Positions 37,293 to 46,588 of a DNA stretch of 64,000 nt are shown in pieces (the first letter of the stretch is position 1; every line of letters starts with the position of its first letter). Source of the stretch: Labilibaculum antarcticum (GTDB lineage: Bacteria > Bacteroidota > Bacteroidia > Bacteroidales > Marinifilaceae); assembly GCF_002356295.1 (NCBI RefSeq), contig NZ_AP018042.1, forward strand, positions 1,892,361 to 1,956,360. Reading direction: 5' to 3'. Position numbers and translations under genes: made by a program. The notes beneath the pieces are model-generated. The model saw nothing but the letters and a program-made list of their open reading frames with translations. It did not search any database and was not told where the DNA came from.

Positions 37293-37862
37293 ATGGCATC
37301 TACCACAGATTTTAAAAATGGAATGTGTATTCAGTACAAAGGAGATTTATATACCATTACACAATTCCAACATGTAAAACCAGGTAAAGGTCCTGCCTTC
37401 GTTAGAACAAAACTGAAAAATGTTAAAACAGGTAAGGTTATTGATAATACGTTTAACTCTGGTGTGAAAATTGACATCGCTCGTATTGAAAGACGCCCTC
37501 ATCAATTTCTTTACAAAGATGACATGGGGTACAATTTAATGCATACAGAAACATATGAGCAAATTGCTTTAGCTGAAGAATTGTTTAATTCACCTGATCT
37601 TTTAAAAGAAGGTGATACTGTTGAAGCTGTTTTTCATGCAGATACGGAAACACCATTGTATGTTGATCTTCCTGCTCATGTAGTAATGGAAGTTACTTAT
37701 ACAGAACCAGGCTTGCGCGGAGATAGTTCATCGACTTCTTCTTTGAAACCTGCAACTGTTGAAACTGGTGCTACTATTATGGTTCCATTATTTATTAACA
37801 CTGGCGATTTAATTAAAATTGACACACGTGACCGTTCTTATTCTGAACGCGTAAAAGCATAG
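37293..37862 (+). CDS. efp: Elongation factor P
   Basis: A 189-residue EF-P with KOW-like N domain and two OB domains. The loop VKPGKGPAF places Lys32 at the tip that is the modified residue in EF-P of other bacteria. The C-terminal signature is present as [23 protein letters not shown] relieves ribosome stalling at polyproline. No epmA/epmB or EarP-type modification gene is in the window. The gene is monocistronic: own promoter box at 37221 and terminator at 37883. Confidence 0.97.
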   Translation: MASTTDFKNGMCIQYKGDLYTITQFQHVKPGKGPAFVRTKLKNVKTGKVIDNTFNSGVKIDIARIERRPHQFLYKDDMGYNLMHTETYEQIALAEELFNSPDLLKEGDTVEAVFHADTETPLYVDLPAHVVMEVTYTEPGLRGDSSSTSSLKPATVETGATIMVPLFINTGDLIKIDTRDRSYSERVKA

Positions 37863-37882
37863 TTTTTCATAAACTCATCATC

Positions 37883-37918
37883 AAAAAAGGATTCTTTATG
37901 GAATCCTTTTTTTTTTTT
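37883..37918 (+). terminator. Intrinsic terminator of efp
   Basis: AAAAAAGGATTC pairs with GAATCCTTTTTT around a short TTTATG loop, with a run of 12 T residues in total, 20 bases after the efp stop. Confidence 0.93.
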
Positions 37919-37981
37919 AGTTTTCTCATTGGCTGGTGATTTGATAATTCCTAAATTAGCATAGAACATAAATCCTATATC

Positions 37982-39211
37982 GTGATTAAGCAACAATCTG
38001 TAAATAGTAAATTTAAGCTCAACCTTATTCTCAAAATAACTCAAGCGATTAATGAGAACTTATCGATTGATGAACTTTTAGAGCAGTACAAGAATATTCT
38101 GTTTAATGAACTAAAGATTGGGAAAATTGCTGTTTATAAATTTAATAGGCGCTGGGAAAAATTACTCGTATCAGGAATAAGCAAAGAATGTATTGATAAA
38201 ATCAAGATTGAGAAACATCTCAGTAACTTTTCTGAGATAACTTATATATCAAGGGAATTGCCAGAAGTGTTTTGGTCTTTTGATTTTATTATTCCGGTAT
38301 TCCATAAGAATTCTGTACTTGCTTACATTCTAATTGGTGATATTGATGAAGAAATGGAGGGAATGAGTCCTGCAATTCGTCACCTTAGCTTCATTCAAAC
38401 CATTTCTAACATTATTATTGTGGCAATGGAGAACAAACGCCTCTACAAAAAATTACTGATTCAAGAGGCTTTTAAGAAGGAAATGGAATTGGCTTCAAAA
38501 ATTCAGAGCCTACTAATTCCAAATCAAAGTTCTCTGCCACAAAATCAATATGTTTCTACTTGCGGATATTATCAGCCACATTTTGAAATTGGTGGTGATT
38601 ATTACGATTTCATCAACTTTAACGATCAGGAATTGGGCTTTTGCATTGGTGACGTTTCGGGAAAAGGAATTCCTGCGGCTCTAATCATGTCTAATTTCCA
38701 GGCTACATTGAGAGCTCTTTTCCGTCCTGAAACTCCACTCGACGAACTCATGGTTCAATTGAATCAAAAAGTGTGTGACAATTCCAGCAGTGAAAAATTC
38801 CTAACCTTTTTTATTGGGATTTACAATTACACCACCAGAAAATTAAAATATGTGAATGCCAGCCATCACCCACCACTTCTTTACAATTTTGAAAAAGGGG
38901 AAACTACACTTTTAAAAATAGGATGTATTGGTTTGGGGATGCTTGATGAAATTCCAGCCATATCAGTTGGCGAAATCACCATAAATGAGCATTCAAAATT
39001 ACTTTGTTATACCGATGGATTAATAGAATTGGAACGAAATGATCAAATGGAAGTCGGTGTTCAGTTCTTAACAAATATGTTTGCCACACAAAAAAGTATC
39101 GAGGATACCTTTACCGATTTGAAACATCATATTGATATTGGGAAAAAGAACAAAGCCGTAATTGATGACATATCGCTATTCGGCATAGAATTTAAATCTC
39201 CACAAATGTAA
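37982..39211 (+). CDS. GAF-like + PP2C/SpoIIE protein phosphatase (RsbU-type)
   Basis: A 409-residue cytoplasmic regulator beginning with GTG; a stop codon lies in frame shortly upstream and no ATG is available. An N-terminal GAF-like sensor (about 10-155) is joined by a helix (KKEMELASKIQSLLIPNQ, about 160-180) to a PPM/SpoIIE phosphatase domain. Metal-binding aspartates are seen in GGDYYDF (Asp206) and GDVSGKG (Asp224), with late LCYTDGLIE and DDISLFG motifs. Such phosphatases dephosphorylate anti-sigma antagonist proteins in partner-switching. No antagonist or anti-sigma gene is adjacent, so the target is unknown. Confidence 0.9.
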   Translation: MIKQQSVNSKFKLNLILKITQAINENLSIDELLEQYKNILFNELKIGKIAVYKFNRRWEKLLVSGISKECIDKIKIEKHLSNFSEITYISRELPEVFWSFDFIIPVFHKNSVLAYILIGDIDEEMEGMSPAIRHLSFIQTISNIIIVAMENKRLYKKLLIQEAFKKEMELASKIQSLLIPNQSSLPQNQYVSTCGYYQPHFEIGGDYYDFINFNDQELGFCIGDVSGKGIPAALIMSNFQATLRALFRPETPLDELMVQLNQKVCDNSSSEKFLTFFIGIYNYTTRKLKYVNASHHPPLLYNFEKGETTLLKIGCIGLGMLDEIPAISVGEITINEHSKLLCYTDGLIELERNDQMEVGVQFLTNMFATQKSIEDTFTDLKHHIDIGKKNKAVIDDISLFGIEFKSPQM

Positions 39212-39238
39212 AAAGGATCGGCTAATGCCGATCCTTTT
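39211..39238. terminator. Bidirectional terminator between phosphatase and DUF4625 genes
   Basis: AAAAGGATCGGC and GCCGATCCTTTT form a perfect 12-bp stem with a TAAT loop. The A/T tails allow termination of both the rightward phosphatase gene and the leftward lipoprotein gene, which converge here. The first A is the last base of the phosphatase stop codon. Confidence 0.92.
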
Positions 39239-39258
39239 CAAATTTGAATAAGTTCTTA

Positions 39259-39711
39259 TTATTCTATTTCAAACGATATATCTTTTGTAGTTGACTTACC
39301 TGCAGTATCTTTAACTGTAACAGATAATTTATAGGCTCCAGGCTTAGCAATATCAGTAACTGCAATATTAAAGCTTATTATTTTGGAAGCTCCAGAAATT
39401 GAAGGCAGAGCATTACCAGCTGCGTCAGTATCCGAAATACTGTTGAAACTAAACTCTTGAACTGTTTTTACTGATTTAGCACCGGTATATGATACTGTAA
39501 CAGTATAAGATGCCAATGCCACATTATCTGCTGCTGTAAAGTTGACACTTAAATTTGCACCAGCAGCAACTTTTGTACTTGTTGTAGGACTAGTAATTGT
39601 AAGTGTAGGAGCAACCGTATCTTCCTTTTCTTCATCATCGCCACCACTACTACCACAACTCATTATTCCAACTGAGAACAGAACGATAAGAGCATACTTT
39701 AAGAATTTCAT
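39259..39711 (-). CDS. DUF4625-like Ig-fold lipoprotein
   Basis: A 150-residue lipoprotein (lipobox Cys19 in GIMSC, followed by a Ser/Gly-Asp/Glu linker). The mature part is one Ig-like beta-sandwich (about 34-150): TLTITSPT at its start, NFTAADNVALASYTVTVSY in the middle and KDTAGKSTTKDISFEI at the end, matching the DUF4625 pattern of Bacteroidota lipoproteins. The acidic stretch after the cysteine (DDEEKED) suggests surface display. Function is unknown. It stands alone, sharing a terminator with the convergent phosphatase gene. Confidence 0.75.
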   Translation of the reverse strand: MKFLKYALIVLFSVGIMSCGSSGGDDEEKEDTVAPTLTITSPTTSTKVAAGANLSVNFTAADNVALASYTVTVSYTGAKSVKTVQEFSFNSISDTDAAGNALPSISGASKIISFNIAVTDIAKPGAYKLSVTVKDTAGKSTTKDISFEIE

Positions 39712-39772
39712 ATAATTTAATTTAAATTCGTGATTTAGTTTTATGTACTAAAAATAGTTGATAGATAGCAAA

Positions 39773-41065
39773 CTAGCAAGCAACTACAAGGAAATAATTC
39801 TTTTTACCTTTTTGAACCAGAAAATATTTATCTGCAATCAGATGTTCTTTTGTGATTATCATTTCAGAATTCTGCACTTTTTCTTTATTAATACTGATCG
39901 CATTTCCCTGAAAAAGTCTTCTTAATTCACCTTTCGATGGGAAAACATCCGTTTTTACTGCCAAAAGTTCCAAAACATCAATACCATTGTCAAATTCAGA
40001 CTTACTAACAGAAAATTGAGGCACTCCTTCAAAAACAGATAAGAAGGTCTCCTCATCCAATTTTCTCAATACATCAGCAGTCGCTTTTCCAAATAAAATT
40101 TGAGATGCTTCAACAGCTGTATTGTAATCTTCTTCAGAGTGAATCATTATTGTTACCTCTTTAGCAAGTCGCTGTTGCAATTTTCTCATATGAGGAGCTT
40201 CCTGATGCTCTTCAATCAAAGCAAAGACCTCATCTTTAGGTAGCAAGGTGAATATCTTCAAATATTTAGCGGCATCCTCATCGGAAGTATTCAACCAAAA
40301 CTGATAGAATTTATAAGGAGAAGTACGTTTAGGATCCAACCAAATATTGCCTGATTCTGTTTTCCCAAACTTTCCTCCGTCTGCTTTTGTAATTAACGGA
40401 CAAGTGATTGCAAAGGCTGTTCCACTTTCTTTCCTTCTAATCAATTCCGTTCCTGTGGTAATGTTTCCCCACTGATCGGAACCACCCATTTGCAATTTGC
40501 AATTCTTAGTTCGGTACAACTCTAAAAAATCGGTTCCTTGTACCAATTGGTAGGTAAATTCAGTAAAAGACATTCCCGATTTAGAATCTGCACTTAATCT
40601 TTTCTTTACAGAATCCTTACTCATCATGTAATTTACGGTAAGATGCTTTCCAATATCACGAATAAAATCAAGAAAGGTAAAATCCTTCATCCAATCGTAA
40701 TTGTTTACCATTTCGGCGGCATTTACAGCATCTGAATCAAAATCCATGAACTTTGAAAGTTGCGCACGCAGGCAATCCTGATTGTGACGAAGAGTTTTTT
40801 CATCCAACAAATTTCTTTCCTGCGATTTTCCCGAAGGATCTCCGATCATACCCGTTGCACCACCTACCAAAACAATCGGCTTGTGTCCTGCTACCTGAAA
40901 ATGTTTTAACATCATCACACCAACAAGGTGTCCAATGTGCAGAGAATCTGCCGTTGGATCAATACCTACGTAAGCTGACGTTAATTCTTTTGCAAGTTGT
41001 TCTTCTATTCCAGGCATCATATCGTGAATCATGCCCCGCCACTGGAGTTCCTCAATAAAATTCAT
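39773..41065 (-). CDS. tyrS: Tyrosyl-tRNA synthetase
   Basis: A 430-residue class I aminoacyl-tRNA synthetase. I start it at 41065 ([11 protein letters not shown]), which matches the family N-terminus; a frame from 41107 adds 14 atypical residues. HIGH is intact at 43-46 (LHIGHLVG) and the second signature is KFGKT near 232-236 (KMSKS class). [19 protein letters not shown]-like residues ([14 protein letters not shown]) form the tyrosine pocket. A C-terminal S4-like RNA-binding domain (about 350-430) is present. It charges tRNA-Tyr with tyrosine. A perfect -7 box lies upstream at 41125-41132. Confidence 0.97.
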   Translation of the reverse strand: MNFIEELQWRGMIHDMMPGIEEQLAKELTSAYVGIDPTADSLHIGHLVGVMMLKHFQVAGHKPIVLVGGATGMIGDPSGKSQERNLLDEKTLRHNQDCLRAQLSKFMDFDSDAVNAAEMVNNYDWMKDFTFLDFIRDIGKHLTVNYMMSKDSVKKRLSADSKSGMSFTEFTYQLVQGTDFLELYRTKNCKLQMGGSDQWGNITTGTELIRRKESGTAFAITCPLITKADGGKFGKTESGNIWLDPKRTSPYKFYQFWLNTSDEDAAKYLKIFTLLPKDEVFALIEEHQEAPHMRKLQQRLAKEVTIMIHSEEDYNTAVEASQILFGKATADVLRKLDEETFLSVFEGVPQFSVSKSEFDNGIDVLELLAVKTDVFPSKGELRRLFQGNAISINKEKVQNSEMIITKEHLIADKYFLVQKGKKNYFLVVAC

Positions 41066-41124
41066 TTGTTCTGTATTTAATTTCCTAAATAGGAATCTAA
41101 TTATCAATTTTCTATTTGAATGGC

Positions 41125-41132
41125 AAAGATAA
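41125..41132 (-). promoter_or_regulatory. Promoter -7 box of tyrS
   Basis: On the minus strand the bases read TATCTTTG, a perfect TAnnTTTG match, 60 bases before the tyrS start. Confidence 0.6.
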
Positions 41133-41166
41133 GAATTTTACCATTTTATTACTGCTCTATTTTTTT

Positions 41167-42198
41167 CTATTCAAGAGCTAATGAAATCAAACTATATAAA
41201 ATCCCTGAGATCAATAAAATATTATAAATAAACGAAAGCATGAAAAATTTCACAATCGTTTTTATCCAGGATTGCTGATAATAAAATTTCAAGGCCAAAA
41301 ACAGTTGTAAGGGAATCAATAAATAGACATAAAAAGCCATGGGTTGTACAAACTCGATATTGGTCATTATCAACAACTCGCTAAGTATTACAATCACAAA
41401 AATAAAAGAATGGAGATTTAGTGATATCAGTAAATGTTCCAATAAATAATGTTTCCTGCGGATGTAAAAAAGAGCCAAAAACAAGGCAAATACAGGAAAT
41501 ACAATTAGCAGCGTTTGCGAAAGTTTCTTGAAAACATTATCCAGCATCATTGCTGGATTCAAACGCCACATATTAATCAGATTCTTCAGTTCTTTATTTA
41601 TAATTTTGCCTCCACTCTTTACGTATATTGGTGAAGGTATTGTATCTACTTCAGAAACTGAATCAATATCTGTATTAAATATAGTAATCTTGTTTTCCTG
41701 ATCTAAGTCTTTGGTCAGACTATCCATGCCCAAACTATCACCTTCAATTAAGTCCTTATCTAATATCTTATCAAAATAAGACAAGAATTGAACTTCCTTT
41801 CCTTTATCATTCTTAAATGTTAAGTTTTTTTCTGAATCGGTTTCCGGCTTATGGTTGTGTGAAAGCAATAAAAAAGCAAAAAAAGTAAGAAATAAATACA
41901 AACGAAAGGGCGGAGTATATCTGGCCCTTTTCCCCTTCATAAACTCTTTAGTTAGGTATCCTGGCCGGATAAATAAAGGCAAAAGAGTATGCAGAAATTT
42001 ACTATCAATAGATAAAGCATCTCCCAACGAATCGGAAAGAACACTAAAAAAAGGACGGTGAAAATCTTTAACTGATTGACCACAATTTGAGCAGTAACTT
42101 CCACTTACAGGATGTTGGCAATTAGCACAAAAGCCTTCGAAATGAACAACTTTCCGCTTGGGAAGTCGTTGGATGTATTTCTTAATGGTTTCCTTCAT
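41167..42198 (-). CDS. DUF3667 membrane protein with zinc-ribbon start
   Basis: A 343-residue protein. A zinc-ribbon-like motif (CANCQHPVSGSYCSNCGQ, about 23-40) is followed by FLHTLLPLFIRPGYLTKEFMKGKRARYTPPFRLYLFLTF, the DUF3667 hallmark, and about five hydrophobic segments (about 100-120, 230-255, 258-285, 290-310, 315-340). A charged loop of about 100 residues separates the first helix from the rest. The family is common in Bacteroidota and uncharacterised. Its start codon overlaps the stop of the CvpA gene by one base (TAATG), so translation is probably coupled. Confidence 0.85.
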   Translation of the reverse strand: MKETIKKYIQRLPKRKVVHFEGFCANCQHPVSGSYCSNCGQSVKDFHRPFFSVLSDSLGDALSIDSKFLHTLLPLFIRPGYLTKEFMKGKRARYTPPFRLYLFLTFFAFLLLSHNHKPETDSEKNLTFKNDKGKEVQFLSYFDKILDKDLIEGDSLGMDSLTKDLDQENKITIFNTDIDSVSEVDTIPSPIYVKSGGKIINKELKNLINMWRLNPAMMLDNVFKKLSQTLLIVFPVFALFLALFYIRRKHYLLEHLLISLNLHSFIFVIVILSELLIMTNIEFVQPMAFYVYLLIPLQLFLALKFYYQQSWIKTIVKFFMLSFIYNILLISGILYSLISLALE

Positions 42199-42740
42199 TA
42201 CACTTCAAGCGGAAGTTCTTTTTTCACTTTTTCTCTAATCTTATCTTTGGTTTCACTAAAATCTGAATTAAATAAATCAAACATAGTCTCAGAAACAGTT
42301 GTCATTGGTTTGTACAGGTAGCTATCCTCCTTTTTTTCATCTGAAATGAATTTGAATTTTTTATCTACGTAATCAACAAAATAAACAACAATACCAATGA
42401 TTAGAATCCCCTTAATCAGGCCAAATACCAGGCCTAAAATTCGATTAAACATTCCTAAAGCAATTGCTTCAATAAAAGAATTAAGTAGCTTGCCAATAAT
42501 ATTCACAATAATTACGATGACAACAAAAGTGACTCCAAATGAGATGTAGCCCATGTATTCAGAATTGTAGTTAAAACGATCCCTTATGAATTGAGCCGTA
42601 AAATCGGAAAAATGGATCGCTCCATAAATACCTAAAATTAAAGCGATCAGAGTGGCTACTTCAAAGATAAAACCATTCTTAAACCCCTTAACCATTGCCC
42701 AAAGCAACGGAATACCTATTAATATATCAATTATACTCAT
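42198..42740 (-). CDS. CvpA-family membrane protein
   Basis: A 180-residue protein with four hydrophobic segments, taken from the ATG at 42740 (MSIIDILIGIPLLWAMVKG), since the longer frame to 42776 would put the start inside the promoter box. DILIGIPLL, GFKNGFIFEVATLIALILGIYGA and NRILGLVFGLIKGILI match the CvpA/colicin V production family. In E. coli cvpA affects colicin V export and envelope stress tolerance; its general role is unclear. It is followed with a one-base overlap by the DUF3667 gene. Confidence 0.88.
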   Translation of the reverse strand: MSIIDILIGIPLLWAMVKGFKNGFIFEVATLIALILGIYGAIHFSDFTAQFIRDRFNYNSEYMGYISFGVTFVVIVIIVNIIGKLLNSFIEAIALGMFNRILGLVFGLIKGILIIGIVVYFVDYVDKKFKFISDEKKEDSYLYKPMTTVSETMFDLFNSDFSETKDKIREKVKKELPLEV

Positions 42741-42773
42741 TTGTGATGCGTTTCTATGTTTAACAATGATCAC

Positions 42774-42781
42774 CAAATATA
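42774..42781 (-). promoter_or_regulatory. Promoter -7 box of cvpA-DUF3667
   Basis: On the minus strand the bases read TATATTTG, a perfect match to TAnnTTTG, 34 bases upstream of the chosen CvpA start. Confidence 0.6.
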
Positions 42782-42876
42782 ACGAAAAACCAACATAACT
42801 GAAGTATAATAAATGGATAAGAAAGAAAACCTAACCTAAAATTTATTTATATTTAAATAAGTTAAACTTTTAAAAT

Positions 42877-44388
42877 ATGGCTTTAATAAATTCTCTTGTT
42901 AGCTGGTTGAATATGAAAAGACTCTCTCAGATCGATTTTTTTAAAAATCATCCGATTGAAACTCAGAAAGAAACCCTCACGCAATTACTTGAACAGGCTA
43001 CGAATACTGAATGGGGAAAAAAGTATGATTTTAAAAGTATTCACACTCTTTCTGAATTCAAAGAAAGACTTCCGGTGCAGACCTATGAAGATATTGAACC
43101 TTATATCAATCGACTTAGGAACGGTGAACAAAATATTTTCTGGCCATCTGAAATAAAATGGTTCGCTAAATCATCGGGCACAACCAATTCGAAAAGTAAA
43201 TTTATTCCTGTAAGCAAAGAAGCTCTAGAGGATTGTCACTTTAGAGGCGGTAAAGATATTTTAGCCATTTACACTTCGCGTTTCCCCGAAACGGGAATCT
43301 TTAAAGGAAAAGGATTAACGCTTGGAGGAAGTCATCAGATTAATAACATCAACAATGACTCTTACTACGGTGATTTGTCAGCAATTCTCATTCAAAATCT
43401 TCCTTTTTGGGCTGATTTTATAAGAACACCCGATACCTCTATTGTGCTAATGGATGAGTGGGAAGAAAAACTGAACAGAATGACAGAAGCCACATTAAAC
43501 GAGAATGTGACCAGCTTATCTGGTGTTCCCTCCTGGTTTCTGGTTCTGTTAAAACATATTTTAAGCGTTTCGGGAAAAAATAACATCCACGAAATTTGGC
43601 CCAATCTGGAACTATTTGTTCATGGAGGTGTTAGCTTCAATCCCTATCGCGAACAGTTTAAGGAAATACTTCCTTCAACTAACATGAACTATCTGGAGAC
43701 CTACAATGCTTCTGAAGGATTTTTTGGAATTCAGGATGATCCTTTTGATGATTCGATGCTTTTAATGCTGGATTATGGTATTTATTATGAATTTATTCCA
43801 GTTGAAAATTTAGATGATGATCATCCAAAAGCCATTAGCTTGGAAGATGTTAACCTTCACACAAACTACGCAATAATTATTACAACTAACGGTGGCTTAT
43901 GGCGTTACCAAATTGGTGATACCATTCAGTTTACATCAAAAGAACCCTTTAAATTTAAAATATCGGGCAGAACAAAACTATTTATTAATGCCTTTGGAGA
44001 AGAATTAATTATTGATAATGCCGAAAAAGCAATGCAAATAGCCTGCGAAAAAACTAATTCTATCATTAAAGAGTATACTGCAGCTCCGATATTTATGGCT
44101 TCAAATCAGAAAGGGACTCACCAATGGCTGATCGAATTCGAAAAAATGCCTGATAATATGGATGAGTTCAATTTTGTTCTTGACAATGCCTTGATGAGTG
44201 TAAACTCTGATTATGAGGCGAAAAGATACAAGAACATTACACTTGAAAAACCACATATTACCATTGCAAAACCAGGTTTATTTTACCAATGGCTGAAAGA
44301 AAAAGGGAAATTAGGCGGACAAAACAAAGTGCCTCGCCTATCAAATAATCGCAATCTAATTGAGGAATTACTTCAAAAAAACAACTAA
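42877..44388 (+). CDS. GH3 auxin-responsive-promoter-like acyl-adenylating enzyme
   Basis: A 503-residue member of the GH3 (auxin/jasmonate-conjugating) branch of the ANL superfamily, not glycoside hydrolase family 3. It has the ATP-binding P-loop-like FAKSSGTTNSKSKFIPVS (about 95-112), YNASEGFFGIQ (about 273-283), and GLWRYQIGDTIQFTS plus KISGRTKLFINAFGEELI in the hinge region. Bacterial members are widespread in Bacteroidota but their acid and amine substrates are unknown. The gene shares a transcript with the propeller-like protein gene starting 6 bases after its stop. Confidence 0.9.
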   Translation: MALINSLVSWLNMKRLSQIDFFKNHPIETQKETLTQLLEQATNTEWGKKYDFKSIHTLSEFKERLPVQTYEDIEPYINRLRNGEQNIFWPSEIKWFAKSSGTTNSKSKFIPVSKEALEDCHFRGGKDILAIYTSRFPETGIFKGKGLTLGGSHQINNINNDSYYGDLSAILIQNLPFWADFIRTPDTSIVLMDEWEEKLNRMTEATLNENVTSLSGVPSWFLVLLKHILSVSGKNNIHEIWPNLELFVHGGVSFNPYREQFKEILPSTNMNYLETYNASEGFFGIQDDPFDDSMLLMLDYGIYYEFIPVENLDDDHPKAISLEDVNLHTNYAIIITTNGGLWRYQIGDTIQFTSKEPFKFKISGRTKLFINAFGEELIIDNAEKAMQIACEKTNSIIKEYTAAPIFMASNQKGTHQWLIEFEKMPDNMDEFNFVLDNALMSVNSDYEAKRYKNITLEKPHITIAKPGLFYQWLKEKGKLGGQNKVPRLSNNRNLIEELLQKNN

Positions 44389-44394
44389 TCGTTT

Positions 44395-45165
44395 ATGCTG
44401 CAATTCCTTCTTTGGCTCTTTCTTTTGTTTCCACCTCAAAATATTGTTCAGATCAATCAGATTCATGATTTTATTTCGATTGATAATCTGGGGAATATAT
44501 TTGTCGTGAATAATTCTGAACTTATCAAATTCAATTCTCAAGGGGAAAAGCTAACTGTTTTTTCAAATTCTATGCTGGGTACTATATCTTATATTGATGT
44601 AACAAACCCTCTTCAAGTTCTTGTATTTTATAATGATTTCAATCAGATTTTATTCCTTGACCGTAATCTTGCTGAAATCGGAAATGAAATTGATTTATAT
44701 GAATTCTCGGATAACGAAACTGAATTAGTTTGCGTTTCGCCCAATGGCGGATTTTGGATTTATAACCGCAATAGCAATCAAGCAATTCACATTTCTGAAT
44801 ATGGCAAGAAAATAAATGAGAGCATTTTGCTGAACTCTTTCTACGAAGACCGAATTCCATCTAAAATTTTAGAATACAACAATAATTTATACCTTCTTTA
44901 TCCTGATTTGGGGATTCTGAATTTAGATCGCAACGGTCAATTCAAGAAAAAAACTACTGTAACTGGCATTAAAGATTTTCAGATATCTAAAAACAATCTT
45001 TATTATACTATTGATACCGGTGTTTTCTTGTTACAATCTTTTGAACAAGAAGACAAACTAATCTATAAATCAAAGAATTTACTTGAGGGAGAATACATCA
45101 TTCAAAACAACAATTTGTACATTTCCAATAAAAAATCAATATCAATAAAAACACTAACTCTTTGA
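44395..45165 (+). CDS. Exported beta-propeller-like protein of unknown function
   Basis: A 256-residue protein with an N-terminal hydrophobic segment (1-17). The rest reads as repeating four-strand units typical of a small propeller, for example FISIDNLGNIFVVNNSELIKFNSQG and LVCVSPNGGFWIYNRNSNQAI, with DLGILNLDRNG later. I recognise no enzyme motif. It begins 6 bases after the GH3-like adenylating gene, so the two are translationally linked. It may be an envelope partner of that pathway, which is inference from position only. Confidence 0.7.
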   Translation: MLQFLLWLFLLFPPQNIVQINQIHDFISIDNLGNIFVVNNSELIKFNSQGEKLTVFSNSMLGTISYIDVTNPLQVLVFYNDFNQILFLDRNLAEIGNEIDLYEFSDNETELVCVSPNGGFWIYNRNSNQAIHISEYGKKINESILLNSFYEDRIPSKILEYNNNLYLLYPDLGILNLDRNGQFKKKTTVTGIKDFQISKNNLYYTIDTGVFLLQSFEQEDKLIYKSKNLLEGEYIIQNNNLYISNKKSISIKTLTL

Positions 45166-45263
45166 TTAAAAACAACCTGCAGTTTATGGACGATTTACCC
45201 AATTGAATTCCTCAAAAATATTCTTAATTTTAGTTGCCTTTTTTACACAAAGTAAACATAAAT

Positions 45264-45878
45264 ATGCACATTGCAGTTGCAGGAAATATTGGAGCTGGTA
45301 AAACTACACTAGCGGGATTATTAGCAAAACACTACGGATGGGAAGCCCATTTCGAAGATGTTGATGAAAATCCATATTTGAATGACTTTTACGATGACAT
45401 GAAACGTTGGTCATTCGCCTTACAAATTCATTTTTTGAATAGTCGTTTCAATCAGGTTTTGTCATTGCGCAAATCCAAAAAAGACATCATTCAGGATAGG
45501 ACTATATACGAGGATGCTTACATTTTTGCGCCGAATTTGGAGTCGATGAATTTAATGCCACGAAGAGATTTTGACAACTATCTGTCCCTTTTCAATATAA
45601 TGAGTGCTTTAGTTCAGCCACCTGATCTTTTAATCTATTTAAGAGCCTCGGTTCCAACACTAGTAGATCATATACAGGAACGTGGTCGTGATTACGAAGA
45701 AACCATTCGTTTGGATTACCTAAAGCGTTTAAACGAGCGATATGAAGCGTGGATTTCGGGCTATAAAAATGGGAAATTACTGATTATTGATGTGGACAAC
45801 ATTAATTTTCTGAAAAACCCTAAAGACTTGAGTGAAGTAATCAACAAAATTGATGCTCAACTAAACGGACTCTTCTAA
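45264..45878 (+). CDS. Deoxynucleoside kinase, tandem copy 1
   Basis: A 204-residue P-loop kinase of the deoxyadenosine/deoxyguanosine kinase family. The start is the ATG at 45264 (MHIAVAGNIGAGKTTL), not the upstream TTG. P-loop GNIGAGKT (7-14), the substrate motif FEDVDENPYLNDFY, QDRTIYEDA and the lid ERGRDYEE are all visible. It phosphorylates deoxynucleosides in the salvage pathway using ATP. A near-identical paralogue lies 95 bases downstream. Differences at pocket-flanking residues (QIHFLNSRF here, QIYFLKSRF in the partner) suggest different base preference or a heterodimer, as in Lactobacillus dAK/dGK. Confidence 0.9.
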   Translation: MHIAVAGNIGAGKTTLAGLLAKHYGWEAHFEDVDENPYLNDFYDDMKRWSFALQIHFLNSRFNQVLSLRKSKKDIIQDRTIYEDAYIFAPNLESMNLMPRRDFDNYLSLFNIMSALVQPPDLLIYLRASVPTLVDHIQERGRDYEETIRLDYLKRLNERYEAWISGYKNGKLLIIDVDNINFLKNPKDLSEVINKIDAQLNGLF

Positions 45879-45973
45879 AAATGAGCTGTGATTTTTTAAT
45901 TATGAGTTAAAGCTACCTAACTGATAATTACAAATTCGAATTTATAATTCAAAACTGATAATTCTTTCAAATT

Positions 45974-46588
45974 ATGCATATCGCAATCGCTGGAAACATT
46001 GGCTCTGGTAAAACCACTCTTACCGAACTACTTGCAAAACAATATGACTGGGAAGCTCATTATGAAGATGTTGACGAAAACCCATATTTAAATGATTTTT
46101 ACGATGATATGAAACGATGGTCGTTCAATCTTCAAATATATTTTCTAAAAAGTAGATTCAACCAAATTATGGAAATCCGTAAAGCCGGAAAAAATGTAAT
46201 TCAGGATCGTACGATTTATGAAGATGCCATGATTTTTGCCCCGAACTTATTTGATATGAAACTGATGTCGCAACGCGATTTTAAAAACTATAACAACCTG
46301 TTCGAATTAATGGGATCGATGGTTCAAGCTCCTGATTTGTTAATTTATTTGCGTTCATCCGTTCCTACATTAGTGAATAATATTCAGAAAAGAGGTCGCA
46401 ATTACGAAGAAACCATTCGTTTGGATTATTTGAAAAATTTGAATACCCGATACGAAAGTTGGATTCAAAATTACAATCGTGGTAAATTGCTGATTATTGA
46501 TGCCGACAATCTCAATTTCCTTGATAATCCTGAAGACTTAAATGGTATTGTTGATAAAGTAGAGGCTCAAATTCACGGATTGTTTTAA
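45974..46588 (+). CDS. Deoxynucleoside kinase, tandem copy 2
   Basis: A 204-residue paralogue of the preceding kinase, alignable without gaps over its whole length with roughly two thirds identical residues by eye. P-loop GNIGSGKTT, YEDVDENPYLNDFY, QDRTIYEDA and KRGRNYEE are intact, so it should be active. It has its own ATG after a 95-base spacer that contains no terminator, so both are likely in one transcript. Its stop codon overlaps the stop of the convergent beta-barrel gene by two bases. Confidence 0.9.
   Translation: MHIAIAGNIGSGKTTLTELLAKQYDWEAHYEDVDENPYLNDFYDDMKRWSFNLQIYFLKSRFNQIMEIRKAGKNVIQDRTIYEDAMIFAPNLFDMKLMSQRDFKNYNNLFELMGSMVQAPDLLIYLRSSVPTLVNNIQKRGRNYEETIRLDYLKNLNTRYESWIQNYNRGKLLIIDADNLNFLDNPEDLNGIVDKVEAQIHGLF

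Noticed and set aside
42877-44388. Glycoside hydrolase family 3 based on the shared name GH3
   Set aside because: Motifs are those of acyl-adenylating (auxin GH3/ANL) enzymes, with no glycosidase motifs.
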